Source: Arthrobacter sp. HY1533
GTDB lineage: Bacteria; Actinomycetota; Actinomycetes; Actinomycetales; Micrococcaceae
Direction: 5' to 3'
DNA: 64,000 nucleotides
Assembly: GCF_027568515.1 (NCBI RefSeq)
Contig: NZ_JANKZF010000012.1
Coordinates: forward strand, 1 to 64,000
The notes under the pieces were generated by a model. The model saw nothing but the letters and a program-made list of their open reading frames with translations. It searched no databases and was not told where the DNA came from. The first letter of the stretch is position 1. Every line of letters begins with the position of its first letter. Of this stretch, positions 34,587-43,365 are shown piece by piece. Both the position numbers and the translations under genes were made by a program.

Positions 34587-35795
34587 CTATCCGGGCATCC
34601 CGGCCGCGAGCCACAGGGCCAGCACGGCGCCGGGGACCAGCACCGCCACCAGGGCAAGGCCGGCCAGGGCAAATCCCGCCCAATTGATGCTGATGCCCAT
34701 GGACTTGAGCCGGCTGTGCCACAGTAGCGTGGCCAGGGAAGCCCAAGGCGAGACAAGCGGGCCCAGGTTGACGCCAATGAGCAGGGCGGCCAGCCTCACG
34801 GGGGATCCGGCCACCGGCTCAAGTGCCAGGTACGCGGGTAGGTTGTTGACCCCGTTGGCGCTGAGTGCGCCCAACCCGGCAAGCTGCAGCAGGCTGGTGA
34901 AGCCGTCGCCGGAGCCGGCAAACCGGGCCAACGCTGTGCCCAGGCCGTGGTCGTGGAGGGTGGCAACCAGCAGGAACAGTCCCATGGTCAGCAGCAGCGG
35001 CTGGACCGGCACCATTCCCCAACGCAGGGCTGAACGGCGGCGCAGAATGTAGACCGCCAGCAGAAACAAGGCCGCAATGGTTGCCGGAATCGCCACGGGA
35101 ACACCCGAGACGAGGGCCGGGAGCAGCAGGGCCACGGTGGCGCCGCTGAGCACCAGCAGGCGGCGGTCCGATGCCGTCGGCAGCTTCGGAGGCGTGTATT
35201 GCCCGCGCAGGTCCTTGCGAAAGAACACCAACAGGAAAGCCACGGGCACCAGCGCGCCCACCAGGGCCGGCGCCCACATCAAGTGCAGGAAACCGGCCGG
35301 GCTGGCCCCCAGTTGCTGCTGCGCCAGCAGGTTGCTCAGGTTGGAAACCGGCAGGAAAAGTGAGGCCGTGTTGGCCAGCCACACAGTGGTCAGGGCAAAC
35401 GGCAACGGGTGGATGCGAGCATGGCGCGCCAGGGAAACCACCAATGGCGTGACCAGCACGGCCGTGGTGTCCAACGACAGGAACACGGTGCTCAGGCAGG
35501 CCAATGCCACCACGAACAACCACAGCGACATGACCCTGCCGGTGCCGCCCCGGCCCGGGCGTGCCCCGGCGCGGGCCAGCCAGGCCGTGATGAAACGGAA
35601 CAGTCCGGCGTCGTCCGCCAGCTCCGTCACAACCGTCATGGCGGCAACAAACAGCAGGATGGGCACTGTGCGGGCAGCGAGCTCCAGCGCGGAAGCCCGG
35701 CCGAGAAGGCCTGTGCCAACCATCGCCAGTCCCAGCAGGCACAGTGCGGCGGGGAAGCTGGCGGCCAACAGTTTCTTCAGGGCTGCGCCGGACAT
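34587..35795 (-). CDS. SLC13/ArsB-like anion permease
   Basis: 402 residues with about 10-11 membrane spans. Motifs STVFLSLDTTAVLVTPLVVSLA and VWLANTASLFLPVSNLSNLL, repeated later as LSANGVNNLPAYLAL, are the two re-entrant substrate loops of the ion-transporter superfamily (ArsB/NhaD/SLC13). The substrate may be arsenite, a dicarboxylate or another anion. No ars genes are nearby. It is followed by the glycosylase gene 39 bp downstream on the same strand, but both have separate start contexts. Confidence 0.8.
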   Translation of the reverse strand: MSGAALKKLLAASFPAALCLLGLAMVGTGLLGRASALELAARTVPILLFVAAMTVVTELADDAGLFRFITAWLARAGARPGRGGTGRVMSLWLFVVALACLSTVFLSLDTTAVLVTPLVVSLARHARIHPLPFALTTVWLANTASLFLPVSNLSNLLAQQQLGASPAGFLHLMWAPALVGALVPVAFLLVFFRKDLRGQYTPPKLPTASDRRLLVLSGATVALLLPALVSGVPVAIPATIAALFLLAVYILRRRSALRWGMVPVQPLLLTMGLFLLVATLHDHGLGTALARFAGSGDGFTSLLQLAGLGALSANGVNNLPAYLALEPVAGSPVRLAALLIGVNLGPLVSPWASLATLLWHSRLKSMGISINWAGFALAGLALVAVLVPGAVLALWLAAGMPG

Positions 35796-35945
35796 TCTCC
35801 AATGGTCGCATGGAGTCGCGGCTGGTTGCTGCCCGCCACCTCGGTGGGCTCCTTGTGGGCGGAACAGTCCTGGCGGACCGCTGGCCAGTGCACGACGGCG
35901 GCCCTAGGCTGAGCGGAACAGGTGACGGTTGGTGGAGGGGGAGCC

Positions 35946-36557
35946 ATGCAACGGGTTGGGGGCATCTTTGGCAGGGAGGCGCTGCCATCTTGGCAGGGGA
36001 GCGAGGGCAGTTCCTGGCCCCTGGCGGTGGCGCTGTTCATTCGCGACGTTTACGCGTTGCCCGCCACGAAGCCCTTCTTCGTTCCGCCCATGGATCCCGA
36101 AGTGCCCGAGCACATCCCGGTGGTGGGACCGGCTGGCGACGGCGCCTTGGCTGACGAATGGGCTGTTTGGTTCGACTCCTTGGTTCACAGCCGGGCATCC
36201 ATCCACGAGTCGGCCGGCCTGATGTTGGAGGAGCGGACTTCTGCGTTCCGGCAGGCTGTTGAGAATCAACTGGAGCCGGCCGTGGCGGCGGCCGAAGCTT
36301 TCAGGAACCATGATGCGCTGGACATGAGGAACGGCTGGAAGACGGACGGCCCCATCCTGCCGAAGCTGGTCCGCTCCATTGAAAAGGAACTGGGCCGCAA
36401 GGCCGCACCTTTTGACCTTGAAATCCGGATCCTGCCGGTGGCCGGCACATGGCTGCACCAAGTTGCGCCGCAGCGGGTGCTCACCAACCGCGCCACCCGC
36501 TCCGACCCCGCCGAGCTGCGCCGCCTGCTTGGCCCCATCGTGAGGGAACTGGCCTAG
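35946..36557 (+). CDS. uncharacterised 203-residue protein
   Basis: Not recognised. The ATG at 35946 has an excellent GGAGGGGGA ribosome site, and a TAGGCT -10 (about 35906-35911) precedes it. The protein has no signal peptide or span. It contains PLAVALFIRDVYALPATKPFF, an acidic middle (AGDGALADEWAVWFDSLV) and a basic C-terminal third ending in RLLGPIVRELA. The stop TAG overlaps the stop of the convergent LysR gene in the shared bases CTAG (36554-36557). Confidence 0.6.
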   Translation: MQRVGGIFGREALPSWQGSEGSSWPLAVALFIRDVYALPATKPFFVPPMDPEVPEHIPVVGPAGDGALADEWAVWFDSLVHSRASIHESAGLMLEERTSAFRQAVENQLEPAVAAAEAFRNHDALDMRNGWKTDGPILPKLVRSIEKELGRKAAPFDLEIRILPVAGTWLHQVAPQRVLTNRATRSDPAELRRLLGPIVRELA

Positions 36558-37522
36558 GAAAGCCCGCCCTCCGGCGTCGAACTTCCCGCGGTGCCTGAGT
36601 CAACGGAGATGCCCTCGGCCGCCTGGGCCAGAATTTCGCGGCAGGCCAGGATGGCGGGGCGCAAGCGGCTGGCCAGGCGGGCCGAGGTGAAGACAGTGCG
36701 GCGCGGGCGCTGCGGCAACTCGATCAACGTCAGCGCCGGCGGGCGGCCGGTCCACATGAGGTCCGGCATGAGGCCCACCGCGTTGCCGGATTCGATGAGG
36801 CGGACCTGCGCCTGGAGGTCGGCGGTTTCAAAGCGGACGTCGGGTTCGAATCCGGCCTGGCGGCAGGCCTGCTCGGCCCAGTGGCGGGACGCGGCACCGT
36901 GCGGCTCCATGACCCAGGGCAGTTGCGCGGTGTCGGCCAGGCCCGTGATGGGGCCCGTGAGGAGCCGGGCCATGCCGCCGGCCACGCCGTCGTGCGGCAC
37001 GGCGAGGCGGATGGCGTCGGAGGTGAGCGTGGCGCGGTCCAACTCTGGGTGCAGCGGCGCGGCGTGGCCGGGGTACTGCTCGGCCACCACCAAATCAAAG
37101 TCCCTGGCCCACGTCTCGTACAGGGCGGCCTCGGGCTCGCGCTGCACCACCTCGATGCGCACCTCGGGGTACGCCCGGGCCATGGCCGTGAGCATGTCCG
37201 GCAGCAGCGCCAGGGCCGCCGACTGGAAGACGGCCAGCTTCACGGTGCCGGTCACGGTGGACAGGGATGCGGAGAGGTCGGCCTCGGCACGCTCCAGAGT
37301 CTCCAGGATCTCGGCTGTGTGGGCCACAAGGATCTCCGCCTGGGCCGTGAGCTGCACCCGCCGGCCCACCTTGCGCAGCAGTTGCGTGCCGGCCTCCTTC
37401 TCCAGCAGGGCCAGCTGCTGGGACACCGCAGAGGGGCTGTATTGCAGGGCCGCGGCCACATCTGCGAGGGTCCCGCGCAGGTGCAATTCACGCAGCAATC
37501 GCAGGCGTTTGATGTCCAGCAC
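36554..37522 (-). CDS. LysR-family regulator, divergent from putA
   Basis: 322 residues from a GTG with GGAGG five nt upstream. The N-terminal winged helix (LRLLRELHLRGTLADVAAAL, then QYSPSAVSQQLALLEKEAG) and the C-terminal substrate-binding domain (VKLAVFQSAALALLPDML; GNAVGLMPDLM) are typical LysR. It lies back to back with putA over a 126-bp gap containing an inverted repeat, so it is the likely regulator of proline catabolism, with proline or a related amino acid as signal (inference). Confidence 0.88.
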   Translation of the reverse strand: MLDIKRLRLLRELHLRGTLADVAAALQYSPSAVSQQLALLEKEAGTQLLRKVGRRVQLTAQAEILVAHTAEILETLERAEADLSASLSTVTGTVKLAVFQSAALALLPDMLTAMARAYPEVRIEVVQREPEAALYETWARDFDLVVAEQYPGHAAPLHPELDRATLTSDAIRLAVPHDGVAGGMARLLTGPITGLADTAQLPWVMEPHGAASRHWAEQACRQAGFEPDVRFETADLQAQVRLIESGNAVGLMPDLMWTGRPPALTLIELPQRPRRTVFTSARLASRLRPAILACREILAQAAEGISVDSGTAGSSTPEGGLS

Positions 37523-37544
37523 GGAGGCCTCCGTTTAGTTAAGA

Positions 37545-37580
37545 AAAAGTGATCAATATTCATCATAAATCACCACTTTT
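37545..37580. promoter_or_regulatory. inverted repeat in the lysR-putA gap
   Basis: AAAAGTGAT (37545-37553) and ATCAC-CACTTTT (37569-37580) are inverted. The A/T-rich centre includes ATCAATATTCATCAT. This is a plausible LysR binding site controlling putA and its own gene. Confidence 0.5.
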
Positions 37581-37648
37581 GCTAAATCGACAAAGGTCTC
37601 ATACTGGTCATTGGAATTGAATTCCCCAACCCCCAGCCACCAGCAGAA

Positions 37649-40600
37649 ATGAACGCACCCGCCACCATGACAAGCACCACCACAGCGGCCACCGCCGCCA
37701 ACATCCCGGTCCCCGGCAACGACCTTGCCGAGGAGACCATTGCCCTGGTTCGGCACTGGCTCAGCGAGGCCGCCAAGTTCCCCGCCGACGTTTCGGCGCA
37801 GCGACTGGCCGGTGTCCTGAAGGACCCCAACGGCCTGGACTTCACCGTGGGCTTTGTGGACGGCGTGATCCGCCCCGAGGACCTCGCCGTGGCCGGCCGC
37901 AACCTGGCCGCCCTGGCCCCCAAGGTACCGGCGTTCCTGCCCTGGTACATGCGCGGCGCCGTCCGCCTCGGTGGCATCATGGCCCCGATCCTGCCGGGCA
38001 TTGTCATCCCGATCGCCCGCAAGGTGCTGCGCGAAATGGTGGGCCACCTGATTGTGGACGCCACCGACGCCAAGCTGGGCCCGGCCATCGCCAAGATCCG
38101 CAAGGGCGGCGTTGACCTGAACATCAACCTGCTCGGCGAGGCCGTGCTGGGCGAGAAGGAAGCCGCCCGCCGCCTGCAGGGAACCCTGGACCTGCTGGCC
38201 CGCGAGGACGTTGACTACGTCTCCATCAAGGAATCCTCCACCGTGGCCCCGCACTCGCCGTGGGCCTTTGACGACGCCGTCAACCACATCGTGGAGAAGC
38301 TCACCCCGCTGTACACGCTGGCCAACTCCTTCCCCAAGGCAAAGTTCATCAACCTGGACATGGAGGAGTACAAGGACCTCACCATGACCATCGCGGTGTT
38401 CAAGCGCATCCTGGACAAGCCCGAGTTCAAGAACCTCGAAGCCGGCATCGTGCTCCAGGCCTACCTGCCGGACACCCTGGCCGCCATGATCGACCTGCAG
38501 GAATGGGCCGCTGCCCGCCGTGCCGAGGGCGGTGCCGCCGTCAAGGTACGCATCGTCAAGGGCGCCAACCTGCCCATGGAACAGGTCCAGGAATCCGTCT
38601 TCGGCTGGCCGCTGGCCACCTGGGGCACCAAGCAGGACTCCGACACCAACTACAAGCGCATCGTCAACTACGCGCTGACCCCCGAACACATCAACAACGT
38701 CAACATCGGCGTGGCCGGCCACAACCTCTTCGATGTGGCCCACGCCTGGCTGCTGGCCAAGCAGCGCGGCATTGACACGGCCACCGGCCAGCTCGAATTC
38801 GAGATGCTGCTGGGCATGGCCACCGGCCAGGCCGAGGCCGTCCGCAAGGACGTTGGCTCGCTGCTGCTCTACACACCCGTGGTCCACCCGGGCGAATTCG
38901 ACGTGGCCATCGCCTACCTCATCCGCCGCCTGGAAGAGGGCGCAAGCCAGGACAACTTCATGTCCGCCGTGTTTGAGCTTTCCGAGAACGAGGCCCTGTT
39001 CGAGCGCGAGACCAACCGCTTCCTGGCTTCCCTGGAAGACCTGGACACCTCCGTTCCTCCGACCAACCGTGTGCAGGACCGCAACCTCCCGGCCGTTGCC
39101 GCGCCGGTCGATTCCTTCGCGAACACCCCGGACACCGATCCTTCGCTGGTGCCCAACCACGCCTGGGGCCGCGACATCCTGGCCCGCATCCCCGGCTCGG
39201 AGCTCGGCAATGACATCGTCGCCGCCACCACCGTCACGGAACTCGACGAGCTGAACCGCATCGTGGCCACCGCCGTCGACTCCGCTACTGCCTGGGGTGC
39301 CATGACCGGTGCCGAGCGCGCCGCCATCCTGCACCGCGCCGGCGACGTCCTGGATGCCCGCCGCGCCGACTTCATGGAGGTCATGGCCTCCGAGACCGGC
39401 AAGACGCTGGACCAGTCCGACCCCGAAATCAGCGAAGCGGTGGACTTTGCCCACTACTACGCCGAGCGTGCCAAGGACCTGGAAACGGTCGACGGCGCAA
39501 CGTTCGTCCCGGCCAAGCTCACAGTGGTGACCCCGCCGTGGAACTTCCCCGTTGCCATCCCGGCCGGCTCCACCCTCTCGGCACTCGCCGCCGGCTCCGC
39601 CGTCGTCATCAAGCCGGCACCGCAGGCACAGCGCAGCGGATCCCTCATGGTCAAGGCCCTGTGGGACGCCGGCGTGCCCCGCGATGTCCTGGCCCTGGTG
39701 CAGCTGGGTGAAAACGAGCTGGGCCAGGCCCTCGTGGCGCACCCCGCCGTGGACCGCCTCATCCTGACCGGCGGCTACGAAACCGCCGAGCTGTTCCGCA
39801 GCTTCCGCAACGACCTGCCCATGCTGGCGGAGACCTCCGGCAAGAACGCCATCATCGTCACCCCCAGTGCCGACCTGGACCTGGCCGCGAAGGATGTTGT
39901 GCAGTCCGCCTTCGGCCACGCCGGGCAGAAGTGCTCCGCCGCCTCGCTGGTCATCATGGTCGGTTCCGTGGCCAAGTCCAACCGCTTCCGCAACCAGCTG
40001 CTCGACGCCGCTGCGAGCCTGAGCGTGGGCTACCCGGAGACCGCCACCACGCAGATGGGCCCGGTCATTGAGCCGGCCGCCGGCAAGCTGCTGGGCGCCC
40101 TGACCACGCTGGATTCCGGCGAGGCCTGGGCCATCGAGCCCAAGCAGCTGGACGAGACCGGGCGCCTCTGGTCCCCGGGCGTTCGCACCGGTGTTGCCGC
40201 GGGCTCCAACTTCCACCTGACCGAATTCTTCGGCCCCGTGCTGGGTGTCATGCAGGCAGAGACGCTCGAGGAGGCCATTTCCATGGTCAACGGGATCGAC
40301 TACGGCCTCACCTCCGGCCTGCACTCCCTGGACTCCGCGGAGATCGGTCTCTGGCTGGACACCGTCCAGGCCGGAAACCTGTATGTGAACCGCGGCATCA
40401 CCGGTGCCATTGTGCAGCGCCAGCCGTTCGGTGGCTGGAAGAAGTCGGCCGTGGGTGCCGGCACCAAGGCCGGCGGCCCCAACTACCTCATGGGCCTGGG
40501 CTCATGGGTCCCCGCGACGGCCACGGCCACCGCGACCCTGGGCGACGCCGCGACCAAGCTGCTCTCGGCTGCGTCCGCACTGTCGGCCGACGAGCAGGCC

Positions 40601-41119
40601 TTCCTGACGCGTTCGCTGCACAGCGATGCCGCCGCCTGGGCCGCTGAATTCGGCGCAGCCAAGGATGTCTCCGGGCTGTGGGCCGAGCGCAACGTGTTCC
40701 GCTACGTGCCGCTGAACCCGCTGGTCCGCCTCGCCGAGGGCGAATCCACCGCCAAGCTGCTGCGCGTGCTTGCGGCAGGCATCCTGGCCGGGGCAACCCC
40801 GGAAGTCTCCTCCGCCGTCGTGCTTTCCAGCGAGGTCCAGGCCCTGCTGCTGAGCCAGCGCATCACCGTTTCGGTGGAGAACGACGCCGAGTGGCTCACT
40901 CGTGCGAAGGCCTTCGGCGCCGGCCGCATCCGCCTCATCGGCGGCGACGCCGCAGCCCTGTACGCGGCCACCGGCGGACGCCCCGACCTGGCGATCTACC
41001 ACGGTGAGGTCACCGAGGCCGGCCGCGTGGAGATGCTGCCATTCCTGCACGAGCAGGCCGTCAGCATCACGGCGCACCGCTTCGGCACCCCGAACCACCT
41101 CTCGGACGCGCTGATCTAG
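37649..41119 (+). CDS. putA: bifunctional proline dehydrogenase / P5C dehydrogenase
   Basis: 1156 residues. The N-terminal ~480 residues are the FAD proline dehydrogenase barrel (FINLDMEEYKDLTMT; KVRIVKGANLPMEQ; YKRIVNYALTPEH). Residues ~530-1010 are the NAD-dependent P5C (glutamate semialdehyde) dehydrogenase, with catalytic C762 in FGHAGQKCSAAS and AETSGKNAI. The last ~140 residues are an extra domain of unknown role. It converts proline to glutamate. There is no N-terminal DNA-binding ribbon-helix-helix, so it is a non-regulatory PutA. Codon bias is strong. Confidence 0.96.
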   Translation: MNAPATMTSTTTAATAANIPVPGNDLAEETIALVRHWLSEAAKFPADVSAQRLAGVLKDPNGLDFTVGFVDGVIRPEDLAVAGRNLAALAPKVPAFLPWYMRGAVRLGGIMAPILPGIVIPIARKVLREMVGHLIVDATDAKLGPAIAKIRKGGVDLNINLLGEAVLGEKEAARRLQGTLDLLAREDVDYVSIKESSTVAPHSPWAFDDAVNHIVEKLTPLYTLANSFPKAKFINLDMEEYKDLTMTIAVFKRILDKPEFKNLEAGIVLQAYLPDTLAAMIDLQEWAAARRAEGGAAVKVRIVKGANLPMEQVQESVFGWPLATWGTKQDSDTNYKRIVNYALTPEHINNVNIGVAGHNLFDVAHAWLLAKQRGIDTATGQLEFEMLLGMATGQAEAVRKDVGSLLLYTPVVHPGEFDVAIAYLIRRLEEGASQDNFMSAVFELSENEALFERETNRFLASLEDLDTSVPPTNRVQDRNLPAVAAPVDSFANTPDTDPSLVPNHAWGRDILARIPGSELGNDIVAATTVTELDELNRIVATAVDSATAWGAMTGAERAAILHRAGDVLDARRADFMEVMASETGKTLDQSDPEISEAVDFAHYYAERAKDLETVDGATFVPAKLTVVTPPWNFPVAIPAGSTLSALAAGSAVVIKPAPQAQRSGSLMVKALWDAGVPRDVLALVQLGENELGQALVAHPAVDRLILTGGYETAELFRSFRNDLPMLAETSGKNAIIVTPSADLDLAAKDVVQSAFGHAGQKCSAASLVIMVGSVAKSNRFRNQLLDAAASLSVGYPETATTQMGPVIEPAAGKLLGALTTLDSGEAWAIEPKQLDETGRLWSPGVRTGVAAGSNFHLTEFFGPVLGVMQAETLEEAISMVNGIDYGLTSGLHSLDSAEIGLWLDTVQAGNLYVNRGITGAIVQRQPFGGWKKSAVGAGTKAGGPNYLMGLGSWVPATATATATLGDAATKLLSAASALSADEQAFLTRSLHSDAAAWAAEFGAAKDVSGLWAERNVFRYVPLNPLVRLAEGESTAKLLRVLAAGILAGATPEVSSAVVLSSEVQALLLSQRITVSVENDAEWLTRAKAFGAGRIRLIGGDAAALYAATGGRPDLAIYHGEVTEAGRVEMLPFLHEQAVSITAHRFGTPNHLSDALI

Positions 41120-41130
41120 CCCCCGCCCCT

Positions 41131-41269
41131 CAGACGCTCCCTCACTTCTGGGGGTGTTTAACGAAACGCTCCCTCACTTCTGGGGGTGTTTAGCGAAACG
41201 CTCCCTCACCGGGGATGAACTGGTGAGGGAGCGTTTCGTTAAACACCCCGTTTGGTGAGGGAGCGTCTG
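41131..41269. repeat. nested palindromic array, family member A
   Basis: Two direct 32-nt units (41134-41165, 41166-41197; each begins ACGCTCCCTCACTTCTGGGG), then a central hairpin ACGCTCCCTCACC...GGTGAGGGAGCGT (41198-41234). An inverted copy of the unit follows (41235-41266). The outer ends CAGACGCTCCCTCAC/GTGAGGGAGCGTCTG pair perfectly. It lies between convergent putA and the VOC gene. Confidence 0.85.
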
Positions 41270-41277
41270 TGGTGGGG

Positions 41278-41679
41278 CTACGCCTGGGCGATGCGGACCG
41301 TGTTGCCGGAGGGGTCGCGGAAGGCGCAGTCCTTGGGGCCCCACGGCTGGGCGATGGGTTCCTGCAGCACCTCGGCCCCGGCGGTGACTGCCTGCTCAAA
41401 GGTGGCGTCGAGGTCGGAGGCGGTGAAGTTGAGCATGGGCAGCACGCCCTTGGCCAGGAGGCGGGCCATGGCGTCGCCATCCTCCTTGGAACGGCCGGCG
41501 TGTGGTTCGGAGAGCACAATGCCCAGGCCGGGCTGGGACTGCGTGCCCATGGTGACCCAGCGGAACTCGCCGTTGCTGACGTCGTTCTGGACCTCCAGGC
41601 CCAGGGCGTCGCGGTAGAAGGCGATGGACTCGTCGGGGTCGTTGACGGTCAGGTGCGTGTACTGAAGTGAAATGGTCAT
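41278..41679 (-). CDS. VOC-family protein
   Basis: 133 residues, one glyoxalase/bleomycin-resistance-type domain (LQYTHLTVNDPDESIAFYRD, ending WGPKDCAFRDPSGNTVRIAQ). The metal ligands H at the first beta strand and E/D later are plausible. Its substrate is unknown. It follows the AraC gene by 10 bp. A TAGCGT that includes the AraC stop ends seven nt before the ATG, so an internal leaderless promoter is possible. It may be the target of the AraC regulator. Confidence 0.82.
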   Translation of the reverse strand: MTISLQYTHLTVNDPDESIAFYRDALGLEVQNDVSNGEFRWVTMGTQSQPGLGIVLSEPHAGRSKEDGDAMARLLAKGVLPMLNFTASDLDATFEQAVTAGAEVLQEPIAQPWGPKDCAFRDPSGNTVRIAQA

Positions 41680-41689
41680 GGCAGCAACG

Positions 41690-42178
41690 CTATGCCTGCG
41701 GTGGAGCGGGCGCTTCTTCAATCCTGCTCGGCTTGCCGGCCGGGCCGTTGAGCGACGCCGGGCCGTTCCTGGTGGGCCGGGTGGTGTTCCGGGCAAAGCA
41801 CGGCGGCATGGCCTCGATGGCGCTGTGGTCGCGGGACTTGTAGCTGCTGGGCGTTTCGCCCATGATTTCGGTGAAGCGGGAACTGAAGGACCCCAGCGAG
41901 GTGGCGCCCACGGCCATGCACGCATCGGTCACCGAGACGCCGGCGCGCAGCAGCGCCGCGGCCCGTTCGATCCGCCGCGTCATGAGGTAGGAGTACGGGG
42001 ATTCGCCGTAGGCCTCGCGGAATTTGCGGGAAAAATGCGCGGGGGACATGAATGCCTTCGCCGCTATGGTGGGGACGTCCAGCGGCTCCGCATATTCCCT
42101 GTCGATCAGGTCCCTGGCCCGGCGCAGAAGCACCAGCGTGGCCAGTTCATCCGCCGTGACAGCCGGACCGGGGCTCAT
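41690..42178 (-). CDS. AraC-family regulator (short)
   Basis: 162 residues, essentially only the double helix-turn-helix domain (DVPTIAAKAFMSPAHFSRKF; GVSVTDACMAVGATSLGSFS, then RFTEIMGETPSSY). It lacks a separate sensor domain. The remaining ~45 C-terminal residues are Pro/Ala-rich. The ATG overlaps the P-loop gene stop as ATGA, so it is translationally coupled, and the VOC gene follows directly. A small stress or drug-response unit is possible. Confidence 0.85.
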   Translation of the reverse strand: MSPGPAVTADELATLVLLRRARDLIDREYAEPLDVPTIAAKAFMSPAHFSRKFREAYGESPYSYLMTRRIERAAALLRAGVSVTDACMAVGATSLGSFSSRFTEIMGETPSSYKSRDHSAIEAMPPCFARNTTRPTRNGPASLNGPAGKPSRIEEAPAPPQA

Positions 42179-42756
42179 GCCGGGCCCCGCCGGGCAGCAT
42201 CAACGTCCACGGCCAGCCGCCCCAGCCAGGCATCGACCTCGCGGGGCGAAGACAACCGCACCACGCACAGCCCCGGATACTTCCCCTCAAGCGTGGGCAC
42301 CAGCCCCCGGAGCTTGTGGCGGGTGCGCCAGCCCCAGCGGATGATGTGGTCGCGGTCGGTGAACACGCCGAGCAGCGGCCCCTCGAAATTGCCGTTCCAC
42401 AGCTCCTGCCGCCGCAGCCTGCGCCGGACGGTGCGCCGGATGAGCCGCCCCATGGAGACGGGCACGGGAAAGTCCAGCCAGACAAGCGTTTCCGCGCGGC
42501 CGGCAAGCTGCGCACGCACGGCCGAGTACTGCCACTCCGTGACCCAGGCCGGCGCACTGCTGAAACGGTCGACGTCGTCGGCAAAGTCCGCGCGCGGCTC
42601 CCAGTTCGGCCCGTGGAACAGGCTGTCGATCTCGGTGTGCGGGAGGTGAAGAATGCTGCCGATCCGCCGGGCGAGCGTGGTCTTGCCGCTGCCGGACACG
42701 CCGGCCACCAGCACGCGGCGGGGCTGCCGGGGGAGGGGGTCGTTGGCGGAAAGCAC
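42175..42756 (-). CDS. P-loop NTPase (adenylate-kinase/FlaR-like)
   Basis: 193 residues. Walker A is GVSGSGKTTLARRIG, and HTEIDSLFHGPNWEPR and LVWLDFPVPVSMGRLIRRTV match the DNA-topology-modulation/FlaR group of small kinase-like P-loop proteins. The actual reaction is not established. A GTG start with TAGACT (minus strand) ending six nt before it indicates a leaderless message. It heads the P-loop-AraC-VOC operon. Confidence 0.8.
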   Translation of the reverse strand: MLSANDPLPRQPRRVLVAGVSGSGKTTLARRIGSILHLPHTEIDSLFHGPNWEPRADFADDVDRFSSAPAWVTEWQYSAVRAQLAGRAETLVWLDFPVPVSMGRLIRRTVRRRLRRQELWNGNFEGPLLGVFTDRDHIIRWGWRTRHKLRGLVPTLEGKYPGLCVVRLSSPREVDAWLGRLAVDVDAARRGPA

Positions 42757-42813
42757 GCCACGAGTCTACGGCTGCGGCGCCCGGGCCGCCATCGTTTCTG
42801 GCCCCGTGGCGCG

Positions 42814-43254
42814 TCAGCCCGCCTGCGACTCGGCGAACGCCTTGAACGCCTGCATGGACTTGCGGGTTTCCTTCGTGAAGCTTGAGCCGAACAGCAGGCC
42901 GATAACCTTCATGAAGCCCTTCAGCTCAAAGATGTTGTGGGCCACCCACCTGGTGGCGGTGCCGTCCACGTCAATGAACTGGTTGTTGCTGATGTTGTGC
43001 ACGCCCTTGGCGTCGTATGTGCCGTCAAAGTGGTCCGGGAGCTGGCGGCGGACGATTGTCTCCACCATCTCCAGCGTGCCCTTGCCGCGCTTGTACGTGA
43101 GCTTCGAGGTGGCCCCCTCCTGGCCCGGAACGCCGGTCAGGGGCTCGAAGGACAGCAGGCCCTCCTGCCACTGGGGCATGAGGTCGGGGTTGTCGAAAAG
43201 TTCGATGAAACGTTCGCGCGGGACGTTGACCACAATCTCCTGGGTGTATTCCAT
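42814..43254 (-). CDS. SRPBCC-family (START-like) protein
   Basis: 146 residues with the SRPBCC ligand-binding fold: EIVVNVPRERFIELFDNPDL at the start, a WQEGLLSFEPLTG centre and a C-terminal long helix (TKETRKSMQAFKAFAESQAG). Ligand unknown. TAGACT (43261-43266 on the minus strand) ends six nt before the ATG, so it is probably leaderless. It is divergent from the cystathionine beta-synthase gene. Confidence 0.85.
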   Translation of the reverse strand: MEYTQEIVVNVPRERFIELFDNPDLMPQWQEGLLSFEPLTGVPGQEGATSKLTYKRGKGTLEMVETIVRRQLPDHFDGTYDAKGVHNISNNQFIDVDGTATRWVAHNIFELKGFMKVIGLLFGSSFTKETRKSMQAFKAFAESQAG

Positions 43255-43365
43255 GGCGGAAGTCTATCCGCAGCCCAGCCTTGATGGCTTGGCTGCGAAC
43301 AAGGAAAAGTCCCATGGGGTCATGCCCAATGGCCACGGCCGGGTGGGGAGGGCTACCTTTGAACC

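Noticed and set aside
37553-40324. 923-residue open frame antisense to putA
   Set aside because: A GC-rich shadow frame: putA has clear domains, while the antisense reading is low-complexity Gly/His/Asp/Val with no domain.
41134-41266. Possible CRISPR array: two 32-nt direct repeats in tandem
   Set aside because: The direct copies touch with no unique spacers, the other copy is inverted, and no cas genes are near. It is a palindromic intergenic element.
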